Both the position numbers and the translations under genes were made by a program. A DNA stretch of 64,000 bases, from NCBI RefSeq assembly GCF_013410655.1, contig NZ_JACCFP010000001.1:4487501-4551500 (forward strand). The letters run 5' to 3'. Under the pieces are notes generated by a model, which saw nothing but the letters and a program-made list of their open reading frames with translations, was not told the DNA's origin and did no database searches. This stretch comes from Nocardioides thalensis. Its GTDB lineage: Bacteria > Actinomycetota > Actinomycetes > Propionibacteriales > Nocardioidaceae. Positions within the stretch are counted from its first letter, which is position 1, and every line of letters begins with the position of its first letter. This document shows, piece by piece, positions 1-8,689 of the stretch.

Positions 1-87
1 CTCGCCAGCGGGGTCGCCGTGCTCACCTACAGGAGCGAACGCAGCGTGCGAGGGGGCGTTGCCGGCCGGACCGCCGGCGACCGATGA
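1..87 (+). CDS. Possible C-terminal end of a gene cut by the window start
   Basis: Frame 1 is open from the first base to a TGA at 85-87 and encodes 28 residues beginning LASGVAVLTYRSER. This could be the tail of an upstream gene whose body lies outside the window. The other forward frames are also open here, so the call rests only on the protein-like composition of this frame. No domain can be assigned. Confidence 0.25.
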   Translation, partial: LASGVAVLTYRSERSVRGGVAGRTAGDR

Positions 88-162
88 GCTCCGGAGGAGT
101 GGCCGGTCTATTCAATCAGATGGTTGAACAGCAGCCCGGACAAGCGAACGGAGATATTGGTC

Positions 163-765
163 ATGAGCAGCGTGGTGATGCACAACGTGGTGTCGGTGGA
201 CGGCTTCATCGCTGACGCGAACGACGAGGTCGGACCGCTTTTCGACTGGTACGGCAACGGTGACGTGCCTGTCGGCAACCAGGGTGCGATGGTGTCGCGT
301 GCGTCCGCCGACTACCTGGCGCAGGTCTGGGAGCGGCTCGGCGTCCTGGTCATCGGGCGCTCGTTGTTCGACCTGACCGACGGGTGGGGCGGCGTGCCGC
401 CGTCAGGCGAGCACGTCGTGGTCGTGTCCCACCGACCGCGACCGGAAGGGTGGCACCCCGAGGCGCCCTACCACTTCGTCGACGGAGTCGCGGCCGCGAT
501 CGAGCGAGCCAAGGAGCTCGCCGGCCCGGACCGGAACGTCGGTGTCGCCGCGGGCGACCTCGGCGGGCAGGCCCTCGAGCTCGGACTGGTCGATGAGGTC
601 GCGATGGATGTCGTCCCGGTCGTCTTCGGGTCAGGAAAGCGATTCTTCGGCGCCGTCGACGGCCAGCACCTGCTCGACGACCCGCACGTCGTGATCCAGG
701 GCGATCGGGTGCTCCACCTCGCCTTCCGGGTCCGCCGACTCGGTCGGGACCAGCGCCTCGCGTAG
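163..765 (+). CDS. Dihydrofolate reductase family protein (RibD C-terminal fold)
   Basis: Encodes a 200-residue cytosolic protein of the RibD-C/dihydrofolate-reductase-like family common in actinobacteria. The N-terminal strand ends VVSVDGFIADANDE, matching the family's usual S-x-DG-x-IA opening. The later GVAAGDLGGQALELGLVDEV segment corresponds to the NADPH-binding turn (G-G-x-x-L-Q-AL in relatives) followed by the LVDE helix, and VPVVFGSGKRFF is the usual C-terminal strand motif. I chose ATG 163 over the in-frame ATG at 124 because a GGAG lies just upstream and the family begins near this point. These proteins are usually annotated as deaminase/reductases, but the substrate is unknown and true folate reduction is unlikely. 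Confidence 0.85.
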   Translation: MSSVVMHNVVSVDGFIADANDEVGPLFDWYGNGDVPVGNQGAMVSRASADYLAQVWERLGVLVIGRSLFDLTDGWGGVPPSGEHVVVVSHRPRPEGWHPEAPYHFVDGVAAAIERAKELAGPDRNVGVAAGDLGGQALELGLVDEVAMDVVPVVFGSGKRFFGAVDGQHLLDDPHVVIQGDRVLHLAFRVRRLGRDQRLA

Positions 766-805
766 CGGAGGTCTTGCCGGACCGACCATCGGGTACCGCA
801 CCGGC

Positions 806-1213
806 ATGAGTGGCATCGTCTCGACGTCGCCGGTGGTCGGCGTGCTCCTCGCCACCCTGGCGCTGTCGGCGTGTGGCAGCAGCACCACGGACGGCGTCGC
901 GGACGTCGCGGACGAGTTCTACGCCGCCCTCGCCGATCATAACGGGGCGGCGGCGTGTGCGCTGCTGGCTCCGGCCACCCGCTCGGAGCTCGAGCAGTCC
1001 GCCGGCAGGCCTTGCCCGCAGGCGATCGTCGAGGAGCGGCTGCCGAGCCCGGCAGGAGCCGGATCGGTGCACGTCTTCAACACCGCGAGCAACGTCGAGT
1101 ACCAGGGGGAGACCACGTTCCTCGGCCTCTTCGACGACGGGTGGAAGGTGACGGCTGCCGGCTGCACCGCTCGTCCTCCGCATCCCTACGACTGCACGAT
1201 CTCGGGAGGTTGA
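806..1213 (+). CDS. Small secreted lipoprotein, function unknown
   Basis: A 135-residue protein with a short hydrophobic signal segment and a lipobox LSAC, so Cys23 should be lipidated and the protein anchored outside the cell membrane. The mature part has an alpha-beta pattern (VADEFYAALADHNGAAACALL, then a C-terminal W-K-V-T-A-A-G-C strand) like the cystatin/NTF2-like lipoproteins of actinobacteria. Four or more cysteines remain after the lipobox and could form disulfides. It lies 3 bp before a tiny membrane ORF and may be co-transcribed with it. No specific function can be given. Confidence 0.7.
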   Translation: MSGIVSTSPVVGVLLATLALSACGSSTTDGVADVADEFYAALADHNGAAACALLAPATRSELEQSAGRPCPQAIVEERLPSPAGAGSVHVFNTASNVEYQGETTFLGLFDDGWKVTAAGCTARPPHPYDCTISGG

Positions 1214-1216
1214 CCG

Positions 1217-1300
1217 ATGCGCGTCATGTTCGTCGCCTATCTGGTGATCATCTGGGGCGGTCTCGCGCTCCTCCTGACGGCGGCGTTGATCCACCGATGA
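1217..1300 (+). CDS. 27-residue single-pass membrane miniprotein, coupled to the next gene
   Basis: ATG 1217 opens a 28-codon reading frame (MRVMFVAYLVIIWGGLALLL and a short tail ending in IHR). It is almost entirely one transmembrane helix with a basic C-terminus. It starts 3 bp after the lipoprotein stop, with the gene end GGGAGG acting as ribosome-binding site, and its TGA overlaps the ATG of the DUF6766 gene as ATGA. That arrangement implies translational coupling and argues that it is a real gene. A small subunit or chaperone of the DUF6766 protein is possible but is inference. Confidence 0.55.
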   Translation: MRVMFVAYLVIIWGGLALLLTAALIHR

Positions 1301-1971
1301 AGAAGGCGATCGCGAACAACTCGCTGGCCCTGGTGTTCGGCCTGCTCTTCCTGGTCTCCCTCGTCGCGCAGGCGTTCTCGGGCTGGCAGCAGTTCAACGA
1401 CCAGCAGGTCGGAGAGCGCCTCGGCACGATCGGGTGGTGGGACTACGTGACGTCCGCGGACTTCGCAGTCGACGTCTCGGAGAACTGGCAGAGCGAGTTC
1501 CTCCAGTTCCTGCTCTACCTCCTCCTCACCGTCTGGCTCCTCCAGCGAGGCTCTCCGGAGTCGAAGGAGCTCGACAAGGCAGGGCTCGAGAGCGATGAGG
1601 AGCAGAAGGTCGGCGAGCACGCCGAGGCGGGTTCCCCGGCCTGGGCGAAGGCTGCCGGGTGGCGCCGGAGCCTCTACTCGAACTCGCTGGCGGCCATGGT
1701 GGGCGCGATCTTCCTCGCCTCGTGGCTCGTCCAGTCGGTCGCAGGCTGGGCGGCGTACAACGAGACCCGCCTGCAGCAGATGCGTGACCCGATCGGCTGG
1801 GGCGCCTACCTCCTGCACTCCGACTTCTGGGCGCGCACGCTGCAGAACTGGCAGTCGGAGTTCCTGGCCGTCGGCTCGTTCGCGGTGATGGCGATCTACC
1901 TACGCCAGCGAGGATCGCCCGAGAGCAAGCCGGTCGGCGCGCCGCACACCGCGACCGGGATCGAGGGTTAG
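1297..1971 (+). CDS. DUF6766 family membrane protein with internal duplication
   Basis: A 224-residue integral membrane protein made of two similar halves. Each half has a hydrophobic helix (NNSLALVFGLLFLVSLVAQ; SNSLAAMVGAIFLASWLVQ), a G-W/Y-N segment, an IGW-x-Y sequence, the motif NWQSEFL, a second hydrophobic helix and the ending LQRGSPESK or LRQRGSPESK. This predicts four membrane helices. The pattern matches the DUF6766 family, found in actinobacteria and proteobacteria near small stress genes; its function is unknown. The start ATG overlaps the stop of the preceding miniprotein, which fixes the start. The DUF2188 and DUF7218 genes follow on the same strand. Confidence 0.85.
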   Translation: MKKAIANNSLALVFGLLFLVSLVAQAFSGWQQFNDQQVGERLGTIGWWDYVTSADFAVDVSENWQSEFLQFLLYLLLTVWLLQRGSPESKELDKAGLESDEEQKVGEHAEAGSPAWAKAAGWRRSLYSNSLAAMVGAIFLASWLVQSVAGWAAYNETRLQQMRDPIGWGAYLLHSDFWARTLQNWQSEFLAVGSFAVMAIYLRQRGSPESKPVGAPHTATGIEG

Positions 1972-2036
1972 AGGTGTGAGGAGCCGGCGTTGGGGAACCT
2001 CCCCGGCGCCCCTTCCCCGACCCAGAGGAGCACGCC

Positions 2037-2261
2037 GTGCCTGCCGGTGACGTCGAGACCGTGTTCGTCGATGGCCAGTGGACCAACCAGATCGAGGGCG
2101 AGGGGCTCAGCCACCTCGTGTTCGACACCCAGGAGGAGGCCGCCGCGGAAGGTCGTCGGCTGGCGAAGCACGCGGAGGTCGGGCACGTCGTGAAGAACCC
2201 GGACGGCACCGTGGTCGAGCGCAGCTCGTACCGCAGCGATGCTCACGACGTCGCGGGTTGA
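2037..2261 (+). CDS. DUF2188-type small protein
   Basis: A 74-residue acidic protein starting at GTG 2037 after a clear AGAGGAG ribosome-binding site. The core TQEEAAAEGRRLAKHAEVGH followed by VVKNPDGTVVERSSYRSD matches the DUF2188 pattern: a helix followed by the H-x-V-K/x-x-DG-x-V-x-x-x-x-SY-x-x-D beta hairpin. These proteins are small, cytosolic and of unknown role, and often occur with stress-related genes. It may share a transcript with the flanking DUF6766 and DUF7218 genes. Confidence 0.75.
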   Translation: MPAGDVETVFVDGQWTNQIEGEGLSHLVFDTQEEAAAEGRRLAKHAEVGHVVKNPDGTVVERSSYRSDAHDVAG

Positions 2262-2313
2262 CGAGGTGTGACCCGGGTACCGCTCGGTGTGACCCATCGA
2301 CGATGGAGGAGAC

Positions 2314-2547
2314 ATGCCGAGCAAGTCCGCCAACGTGAAGAACGAGAAGCAGTACGAGGCGCTGAAGGACAAGGGGATGTCCAAGCAGCGCGCCGCGAAG
2401 ATCGCGAACACCCCCGAGGCCTCGAAGAAGGGCGGCAAGTCCAGCGGCGGCGGGAAGAAGAACAGCGACAGCAGCCAGGGCGGCACCACCGCCCAGAAGA
2501 AGAAGGCCGGGAGCAAGGGCGGCAAGGCGGCCGCCAAGAAGAACTGA
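2314..2547 (+). CDS. DUF7218-type lysine-rich small protein
   Basis: A 77-residue strongly basic protein preceded by GGAGGAGAC. The N-terminal half (NEKQYEALKDKGMSKQRAAK, then IANTPEASKKGGK) is the conserved part of this actinobacterial family. The C-terminal half is a low-complexity tail of Lys, Gly, Ser and Gln that ends AAAKKN. Such tails suggest nucleic-acid binding, but no activity is established. It ends just before a convergent regulator gene. Confidence 0.75.
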   Translation: MPSKSANVKNEKQYEALKDKGMSKQRAAKIANTPEASKKGGKSSGGGKKNSDSSQGGTTAQKKKAGSKGGKAAAKKN

Positions 2548-2563
2548 CCGGCCGGCCGGCCGG
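2548..2563. terminator. Four tandem CCGG units between convergent genes, possible terminator
   Basis: The 45-bp gap between two convergent genes contains CCGGCCGGCCGGCCGG directly after the DUF7218 stop. The 16-mer is a perfect palindrome able to fold in either transcript. There is no T-tract, so terminator function is only inferred from position. Confidence 0.35.
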
Positions 2564-2592
2564 CACGGGCCTCGTCGGGCTCGCCTGAGCGA

Positions 2593-5319
2593 TCAGTCCT
2601 GAGGCGCCGGACGGCTGCTCGCCAGCGCGGCCACCTCGATCCGGTTGGACGCGCCCAGCTTCTCGAAGACGTGGCCCAGGTGGGTCTTGACGGTCGAGCG
2701 GCTCATGAAGAGCTGTTGGCCGATCGCGGTGTTGGACAGTCCCGCTGCGACGAGGCGCACCACCTCGAGCTCGGTCGGCGTGAGGCTCGCCCAGCCGGTG
2801 CGAGGCCGGTCGCGGGCGCCCCTGCTGCGCTGGACCAGGGCGACAGCCTCGTCGAGGGACAGGTCTGACCCCTCCGCCCACGCGCGGGCGAAGGTGTCGT
2901 CGCCGAGCGCCTCCCGGAGACGACGTACGACGTCGTCGTGCTCGCCCTCCGCGGTCCTGGACCGGGGGTGGCCCATCGCCGCCCGCGCGGCAGAGCCGGC
3001 CGCCAGCACCCGGACGGCCTGCTCGGACGCGTGATCGTGAGTGGTCAGAGCGACCAGGGCGTCCAGGCTGTCCGGCTGGAAGACGCGCAGCCCGGCGTCG
3101 CGGCGCACCGCGAGCGCTGCGTGGTGGAGGTCGAACGCCGCCGCCGGGTCGTCGGCGCTCACGAGGAGGGCGCGCTGGGTGAGCAGGTCCGCGCGGAGCT
3201 GGGGGCTCTCGAACGCGGTCCCCAGGTGCTCGCCGCGGTCGAGCAGCTCGGTCGCCTCGGTCGTCCGACCGAGCCGGCGGAGCGCCTCGACGGCGCCCGC
3301 GATGCTCCTGGCGGCCGTCCAGTCGACGGAGACGTGGTCCAGGCGACGAAGCCCCCGCTGGAACCACAGCAGGGCCTCCTCCCACTCGCCGTCGTGGAGG
3401 CAGACGTGACCCATGGCCACCTGGAACCCGACGACGTCGACGTCGGGCGCGGTCTGCACCGACTGCACGATGGGGCGCATGATCGCCCGCGCCGCGGGGG
3501 TCTCTCCGGCGAGGGTGAGCGCCAGCGTGAGGTTGGAGGTCAGCGTCCCGATGGCGAAGTAGTCACCCAGAGGTGCGACCTCGTCGACCATCTCGCGACC
3601 GATGGCGACGGACCTGCGCAGGTCGCCGGTCTGCATCGCGCCGTACTGCTCGATGCACAGCGCGAACCCGGTGCAGAAGCGGTCCCGCCGCGCGCGGCTG
3701 GACTCCAGTGCCGGCCTCGCAACGGCGACCGCCTCCGCGTGACGGTCGCGCGCGGTGAGGCTGAAGGCGGCCAGGACGCGGCTGAGGTCGCGGCAGAACC
3801 CGTCGCCCGCGGCCTCGGCAGCGGCGGTGGCCGCGAGGGCTCGTGGTTCGCACGCCGCGTGGTCCGAGAAGAACGTGACGAAGCAGTCGACCATGAGGCC
3901 GCGTGCCCGTGCGACCGGATCGACGAAGCGCTCCGGATCGATCGCGCCGATCGCGGGCTGCTCCCACACCGGACCACTGATCATCTCGATCAGGCCGGCG
4001 CCCGCCAGCAGCCGTTCGTGCAGCGCGTCGTCGCGTGCGGGCGCCAGGGCACGCCGGAGGATGCCGAGGCCCTCGTGGGTACGGCCGGTCAGCATCCATG
4101 GCATCACCATCGCGGCGGCCAGTCGGCGCGCCAGCTCGCCGCGGGGTTCGTCGTCACCGAGACCCCAGTCCAGCGCCGCCCTGACGTTGTCGCCGAGGGC
4201 GTGGACCGATGCGAGCCAGCTGTCGTAGTCCTGCGGGTCCGCTGCCGCCGACTCCGCGCGCCGGGCGCACCACTCGAGGTGCCGGTCGCGGACCTCCGAC
4301 AGCTCGCCCGCGGCGGTGAGGCGGTCCTCGCCGAAGTGCCGCACCGTGTCCAGCAGCCGGTACCGCACCTCGTGCTCTGCTCGCTCGCAGACCACGAGCG
4401 ACTTGTCCACGAGACGCCCGAGCAGGTCGACGACCTCGTCGCTGTCGCCGCCCTGATCGCCGGCCACGGCGGCGGCGCCGTCCAGGTCGAAGCTCCCCGC
4501 GAACACGGCCAGCCGGCGGAACACCACCTGCTCGGGCGCGGTGAGCAGGTCATGGCTCCAGGCGATGGAGGCGAGCAGCGTCTGGTGCCGCGGAATCGCG
4601 CGCCGCGATCCGCCCGTGAGCAGGCGGAACCGGTCGTCGAGTCCGCTCAACAGCTGTCGGGGCGACAGGATCCGGGTCCAGCTGGCGGCGAGCTCGATGG
4701 CCAGCGGCAGGCGATCCACGCGCGCGCAGATCGCGGCGACGTCCTCGTCACCCCCGTCGACGGCCGCCTCGCCCGCAGCCAGCTGCGCCCGCAGGCGGAA
4801 GAGGTCGACCGCGTCCTGCGCCGTCAGCGACGGGACGCGGCACACGGCCTCGCCCGCGACACCGAGCGGCTCGCGGCTGGTGACGAGCAGAGTCACCGCC
4901 GGGGCGGACCGCAGGAGTCGGTCGGTGAGGTCCGCCACCGCGTCGAGCACGTGCTCGCACGTGTCGAGGCCGATCAGGAGGTCGCGGTCGGCCAGCTGCG
5001 TGCACAGGGTGTCCACGGGGTCACGGTCCGGTTCGCGTCGGATGCCGTAGACGCGCAGGCACGCGTCCGCGACCTCTTCGGGAGCGGTCACCGACCCGAG
5101 GTCGACCCACCAGACGCCGTCGCCAGGGGCGTCCCGCTCGGACGAAAGGATCCCGCGACAGACGGCGTCGGCGAGCCGGGACTTACCGCAGCCACCGACG
5201 CCGGTCAGCGTGACGAGCCGGCAGCGGCGCATCAGCGCGCGGACCCCGGCCAGTTCCTCGACGCGACCCACGAACGCGCTGGTGGGTGCGCCCAGGTTGT
5301 GGCGGGGCCGCGCAGCCAT
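2593..5319 (-). CDS. Large ATP-binding LuxR-family transcriptional regulator
   Basis: A 908-residue signal-responsive regulator of the AAA/NB-ARC-like plus LuxR architecture. Residues 14-22 give the usual FVGRVEEL entry, residues 40-48 the Walker A loop GVGGCGKS, and residues 113-123 a Walker B-like strand LLIGLDTCEHV. A winged-helix linker follows (VFRRLAVFAGSFDLDGAAAV), then a long alpha-helical TPR-like region rich in Ala, Leu and Arg. Residues 846-900 form a GerE/LuxR helix-turn-helix (LTPTELEVVRLVAAGLSNTA ... STVKTHLGHVFEKL). Family members bind ATP and an inducer before activating transcription; the inducer and targets are unknown here. It is transcribed alone, on the same strand as but about 100 bp from the two-component genes. 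Confidence 0.9.
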   Translation of the reverse strand: MAARPRHNLGAPTSAFVGRVEELAGVRALMRRCRLVTLTGVGGCGKSRLADAVCRGILSSERDAPGDGVWWVDLGSVTAPEEVADACLRVYGIRREPDRDPVDTLCTQLADRDLLIGLDTCEHVLDAVADLTDRLLRSAPAVTLLVTSREPLGVAGEAVCRVPSLTAQDAVDLFRLRAQLAAGEAAVDGGDEDVAAICARVDRLPLAIELAASWTRILSPRQLLSGLDDRFRLLTGGSRRAIPRHQTLLASIAWSHDLLTAPEQVVFRRLAVFAGSFDLDGAAAVAGDQGGDSDEVVDLLGRLVDKSLVVCERAEHEVRYRLLDTVRHFGEDRLTAAGELSEVRDRHLEWCARRAESAAADPQDYDSWLASVHALGDNVRAALDWGLGDDEPRGELARRLAAAMVMPWMLTGRTHEGLGILRRALAPARDDALHERLLAGAGLIEMISGPVWEQPAIGAIDPERFVDPVARARGLMVDCFVTFFSDHAACEPRALAATAAAEAAGDGFCRDLSRVLAAFSLTARDRHAEAVAVARPALESSRARRDRFCTGFALCIEQYGAMQTGDLRRSVAIGREMVDEVAPLGDYFAIGTLTSNLTLALTLAGETPAARAIMRPIVQSVQTAPDVDVVGFQVAMGHVCLHDGEWEEALLWFQRGLRRLDHVSVDWTAARSIAGAVEALRRLGRTTEATELLDRGEHLGTAFESPQLRADLLTQRALLVSADDPAAAFDLHHAALAVRRDAGLRVFQPDSLDALVALTTHDHASEQAVRVLAAGSAARAAMGHPRSRTAEGEHDDVVRRLREALGDDTFARAWAEGSDLSLDEAVALVQRSRGARDRPRTGWASLTPTELEVVRLVAAGLSNTAIGQQLFMSRSTVKTHLGHVFEKLGASNRIEVAALASSRPAPQD

Positions 5320-5421
5320 ACCTTCCGATGCTAGGACGCGGGCGCCGCTGCAGCACCCGGTCGACGGTCCCGCGAGCCAGAACCTTGGTCAGGATGTCCG
5401 TTGTCGTGGGCGACCCCGCAA

Positions 5422-6072
5422 TCAGACCAGGCCCGACTGGTAGGCGAAGACCACCATCTGGGCGCGGTCCCGGGCCGCGAGCTTGACCATCGCCCGGCTG
5501 ACGTGGGTGCGGGCGGTGGCCGGGCTGACCACCAGCTCTTCGGCGATCTCCTCGTTCGAGAGTCCGCGACCGACCAGGGCCATGACCTCGCGCTCCCGCG
5601 TGGTCAGGTCGGCGAGCCGCGGGTGTGGGGACCGAGGGGCGCGCGCGAGCTCGGTGAACTCCCGGATGAGCGTCCGGGTGACCGAGGGGCTGAGGAGCGA
5701 TCCGCCGTCGGCGACCGTCGCGATCGCGTCGAGCAGCTCCCGGGGTGGTGTGTTCTTGAGCAGGAAGCCGCTGGCTCCGTGCCGCAGCGCCTGGAAGACG
5801 TACTCGTCGTGCTCGAACGTCGTCAGCACCAGGATCCTGGTGGCGCTGGTCGCCGGGTCGGACAGGAGGCGCTCGGTCGCCGTCAGGCCGTCGATCCCGG
5901 GCATGCGGATGTCCATCAGGACCAGGTCCGGCCGCAGCCGCCGGGTGAGCTCGACCGCGGTGAGGCCGTCGGCGGCCTCGCCTGCCACGTCGAAGCCCTC
6001 GGCGTGCTCGAGAAGGGAGCGGAGGCCCATCCGGACCAGGTCCTGGTCGTCGGCGATGAGGACGGAGATCAC
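5422..6072 (-). CDS. NarL/FixJ-type response regulator
   Basis: A 216-residue DNA-binding response regulator. The receiver domain (residues 1-120) has the acidic pair D8-D9, the phosphoacceptor D54 in LVLMDIRMPGIDG, and the conserved Thr and Lys (VLTTFEHDEYVF; GFLLKNT). The C-terminal LuxR-type helix-turn-helix is LTTREREVMALVGRGLSNEE then TARTHVSRAMVKL. Its GTG start overlaps the stop of the histidine kinase (GTGA), so the two are translated as a pair. Target genes are unknown; the divergent DoxX gene on the far side of the kinase is one candidate. Confidence 0.93.
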   Translation of the reverse strand: MISVLIADDQDLVRMGLRSLLEHAEGFDVAGEAADGLTAVELTRRLRPDLVLMDIRMPGIDGLTATERLLSDPATSATRILVLTTFEHDEYVFQALRHGASGFLLKNTPPRELLDAIATVADGGSLLSPSVTRTLIREFTELARAPRSPHPRLADLTTREREVMALVGRGLSNEEIAEELVVSPATARTHVSRAMVKLAARDRAQMVVFAYQSGLV

Positions 6073-7190
6073 CGCGTCACCTCCTCGACGTGCGTGGGCA
6101 GGACGGCGGTGACGACGTAGCGCCGCCCGTCGTGGTCGTAGCCGGCGCGGAAGGAGCCGCCGAGGTCCTCGACCCGCGTGCGCATGCTCGCCGTGCCGAG
6201 CCCCGCGACCCGAGGCCCGTCCGCGCCGGCGTGGTGGCTGTTGGTGATCTCCAGCTCCAGCCGGTCGGGCGCGTGGCTCACGGTCACGACCGCGTGCGGC
6301 TGGGAGCTGTGCTTCACCACGTTGGTCAGCGACTCCTGCACCAGGCGGTACGCCGCGAGGTCGATGCCTGCCGGCAGGACCCGCCGTCTCCCACGGACGT
6401 CCAGCCGGACCCGCGTGCCGGCGGCCTGGACCCCTGCGATCAGCCGGTCGAGCCGGTCCAGCCCGGGTGGCGGGTCGAGGTCGGTGCTCGTCGTCGCCGG
6501 CGGCGCCGTACCGAGGGCGGAGCGCAGGTCGCCCATCGCGTCGCGGCTCGCGCGGCTGATCGTGACGAGAGCGGCGCGCTGCCGGTCCCGGGCGTCGTCG
6601 CCGATGTGGAGGGCGATGTCGGCCTGCATCTGGATGGCGGCGAGAGCGTGGCCGACGATGTCGTGCACCTCGTGCGCGAGGCGCAGGCGCTCGTGGGCGA
6701 TCAGGCGCCGATCGGCCTCGGCACGCTCACGGAGGCCGGCCTCGACGACGAGCCTGCGCGCCAGCCCCGCCGTGTACGGCACAGCGACCCAGGCCAGCGC
6801 GGGCACGATGCCGATCGTCCCTCCCAGGGCTCCCGGGTGCCGGGGCAGCGGCAGCAGCAGGGCCACGCACGCCACCACGGCCGCGACCGAGGCCGCCGTC
6901 GGATCGCTGTGGCGGGCCGCGCTCCACACCGCGACCGCCAGGCAGACGAGGATCGGCCCGAACGGATAGCCGAGGAGCAGGTAGCCGGACGTCGCCGCCG
7001 CGACCGCGACCAGCGCCGGCACCGGGACCCGGGTGCGGCCGGCGGTGGCTCCCGCGGCCACCAGGACGAGCAGCGCCGCGCCGGCGTCCATCGCCCGGTC
7101 CGTGTCGCTGGCGCCGTCGAGAGCAGGGATGGAGGCGAGGCAGAGCACCGCCAGCACCGCGGTCATGAGTACGTCGCGCAGGGGAGGCAC
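6069..7190 (-). CDS. NarL-type sensor histidine kinase
   Basis: A membrane-bound sensor kinase of the HisKA_3 class. The N-terminal half carries four to six hydrophobic segments (for example VLMTAVLAVLCLASIPAL). The phosphoacceptor His sits in HEVHDIVGHALAAI, and the ATPase domain shows LVQESLTNVVKHS (N box) and GLGTASMRTRVEDLGG. I prefer GTG 7190 because GGAGG lies nine bases upstream and the first membrane helix follows at once; ATG 7226 or a longer start is possible. It overlaps the response regulator gene and would phosphorylate its D54. The signal is unknown. Confidence 0.88.
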   Translation of the reverse strand: MPPLRDVLMTAVLAVLCLASIPALDGASDTDRAMDAGAALLVLVAAGATAGRTRVPVPALVAVAAATSGYLLLGYPFGPILVCLAVAVWSAARHSDPTAASVAAVVACVALLLPLPRHPGALGGTIGIVPALAWVAVPYTAGLARRLVVEAGLRERAEADRRLIAHERLRLAHEVHDIVGHALAAIQMQADIALHIGDDARDRQRAALVTISRASRDAMGDLRSALGTAPPATTSTDLDPPPGLDRLDRLIAGVQAAGTRVRLDVRGRRRVLPAGIDLAAYRLVQESLTNVVKHSSQPHAVVTVSHAPDRLELEITNSHHAGADGPRVAGLGTASMRTRVEDLGGSFRAGYDHDGRRYVVTAVLPTHVEEVTR

Positions 7191-7379
7191 GGTCGTCAGC
7201 CTCCGTGCGCCGGGCGGTTCGCGCATCCGCGGCGGTGCGCAGCGATCGGTACGCCGCGGTGCGTAGGTGACGAGGTGGAGTGCGGTCCGGCGCGCAGCAG
7301 GAGTGTCGTCGTGCGGCCGATTCGGCACCCCTCGGATCCGACGAGCGTGGGGGACACCGACAACGACGAGGAGGAACCC

Positions 7380-7898
7380 ATGTCCACCACCATCGAGAAC
7401 CCCGCCGCCACGAACGGCAGCCGTCGCGTCCCCGAAGGTGCGCCCCCGCTGCTCGACGCCGTCCGGCGTCGCCTGACCGGCGTCGGTCTGCCGGCGCTGA
7501 GGATCAGCCTCGGCGTCGTGATCGCCGCCTTCGGGTCGCTGAAGTTCTTCCCCGGTGCCTCGCCGGCCGAGGGGCTCGTCATGCGGACCACCGAGGTGCT
7601 CACCCTCGGTCTGGTCGACGGGAGGCCGGCCGTCCTTGCCACGGCCGCGATCGAGCTCGCGCTCGGGATCGTCCTGCTCACGGGCAGGTTCCTGAAGCCC
7701 GGCCTGGTCCTGATGGCGGGGTGGCTCGCCGGCATCCTGTCGCCGGTCCTGCTGTTCCCCGGCGAGATGTTCCCCGGCGGGCTGCCGACGCTCGCGGCGC
7801 AGTACGTCCTCAAGGACGTGATCCTGGCGGCGGCGTGGCTGGTGCTCGTGGCCGAGTGCCTGGGGGCACGGCTGGTGACGCCGGAGCCGACCGACTGA
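7380..7898 (+). CDS. DoxX-family membrane protein
   Basis: A 172-residue protein with a cytosolic N-terminal tail of about 35 residues and four hydrophobic helices. LRISLGVVIAAFGSLKFFPG is the characteristic first DoxX helix (with the F-G-x-x-K-F-F-P pattern). Helices AAIELALGIVLLTG, LVLMAGWLAGILSP and DVILAAAWLVLVAE follow. GAGGAGGAACCC precedes the ATG at good spacing. DoxX relatives are linked to redox or thiosulfate metabolism in the membrane, but this subgroup has no proven role. It is divergent from the two-component genes, so control by that pair is possible. Confidence 0.8.
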   Translation: MSTTIENPAATNGSRRVPEGAPPLLDAVRRRLTGVGLPALRISLGVVIAAFGSLKFFPGASPAEGLVMRTTEVLTLGLVDGRPAVLATAAIELALGIVLLTGRFLKPGLVLMAGWLAGILSPVLLFPGEMFPGGLPTLAAQYVLKDVILAAAWLVLVAECLGARLVTPEPTD

Positions 7899-7908
7899 CC
7901 GCGGCCGC

Positions 7909-8457
7909 TCAGCCCGCCCATCGCCCGCGCCTGGTCCGCCAGGCGCGGGCGATGACGGCCACCAGCGCGACGGCGAGGCCGCTGCCGACCCCGATCAGCA
8001 GGGCCACCGCGCTCACGTGCGCCCGGAGGGCGACGTCGTACCACCCGCCGCTGAACTGCCCGGCGAAGTCGACCGCCCCCGCAGGCGGCCGGTTGCCGTA
8101 GCCGGCGGCCGCGTCCCAGAGCGCGAGGTGGACCGCGATCAGCGACAGTCCGTAGACGGCGCCGAGGACGGCGAAGTCCGCGAACGGCCGCCTGCTCCTG
8201 CGCACGACGGCGACCGCCAGCCAGATCGCGAACGGCGCCAGCGCCAGCACGTAGTACAGGAGCCCGCTCTCGGGCGCGACCACGTCGAGGTCCGCGAGCA
8301 CGGTGCGGGGGAGGCCGACCGCGACGAGCAGCAGCAGCACGCCGGTCGGCAGGTCCGTGAGTGGGAACCGTCCCGTGAGCCCCACCGGACCGAGTCCGCC
8401 CCGATCCTGCGCGCGGGGCGCGGCTTGCCTGCTGTCGGTCGCGCTGCGTTGATCCAT
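7909..8457 (-). CDS. Integral membrane protein, function unknown
   Basis: A predicted 182-residue protein with an Arg/Gln-rich cytosolic start and four membrane helices (TGVLLLLVAVGLPRTVLADL, YVLALAPFAIWLAVAVV, FAVLGAVYGLSLIAVHLAL, VSAVALLIGVGSGLAVALVA), ending in a basic tail. I chose ATG 8457 because earlier in-frame starts give an unlikely Arg/Pro-rich leader; no strong ribosome-binding site is visible, so the start is uncertain. It ends 10 bp from the convergent DoxX gene. No family recognised. Confidence 0.65.
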   Translation of the reverse strand: MDQRSATDSRQAAPRAQDRGGLGPVGLTGRFPLTDLPTGVLLLLVAVGLPRTVLADLDVVAPESGLLYYVLALAPFAIWLAVAVVRRSRRPFADFAVLGAVYGLSLIAVHLALWDAAAGYGNRPPAGAVDFAGQFSGGWYDVALRAHVSAVALLIGVGSGLAVALVAVIARAWRTRRGRWAG

Positions 8458-8689
8458 GCCCGGATCGTCCTGCGGGGAGGCGGAGGACAACATCGGCCAG
8501 GTGGTTGATCCGTACGTCCGGGGACGTAGTCGAGGTGTCGCTCGGGGACGGATGTCGGGCCGGTACGGCGCCACGAGGCTGGCGGTACGACGAGCCCTGA
8601 CGGACGGCGGCCGCCTGGCCGATGTAGCCGCGCCGGCCTCTGGTCAGGGTGGGTCGCACGTGAAACCCGACCACGACAAGGAGCAGCAC

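Noticed and set aside
2938..5334. 798-codon open frame on the + strand opposite the LuxR-type regulator
   Set aside because: It is an antisense frame produced by high GC content; its translation is Arg/Gly/Val/Asp-rich without any domain, while the - strand gene has clear ATPase and helix-turn-helix motifs.
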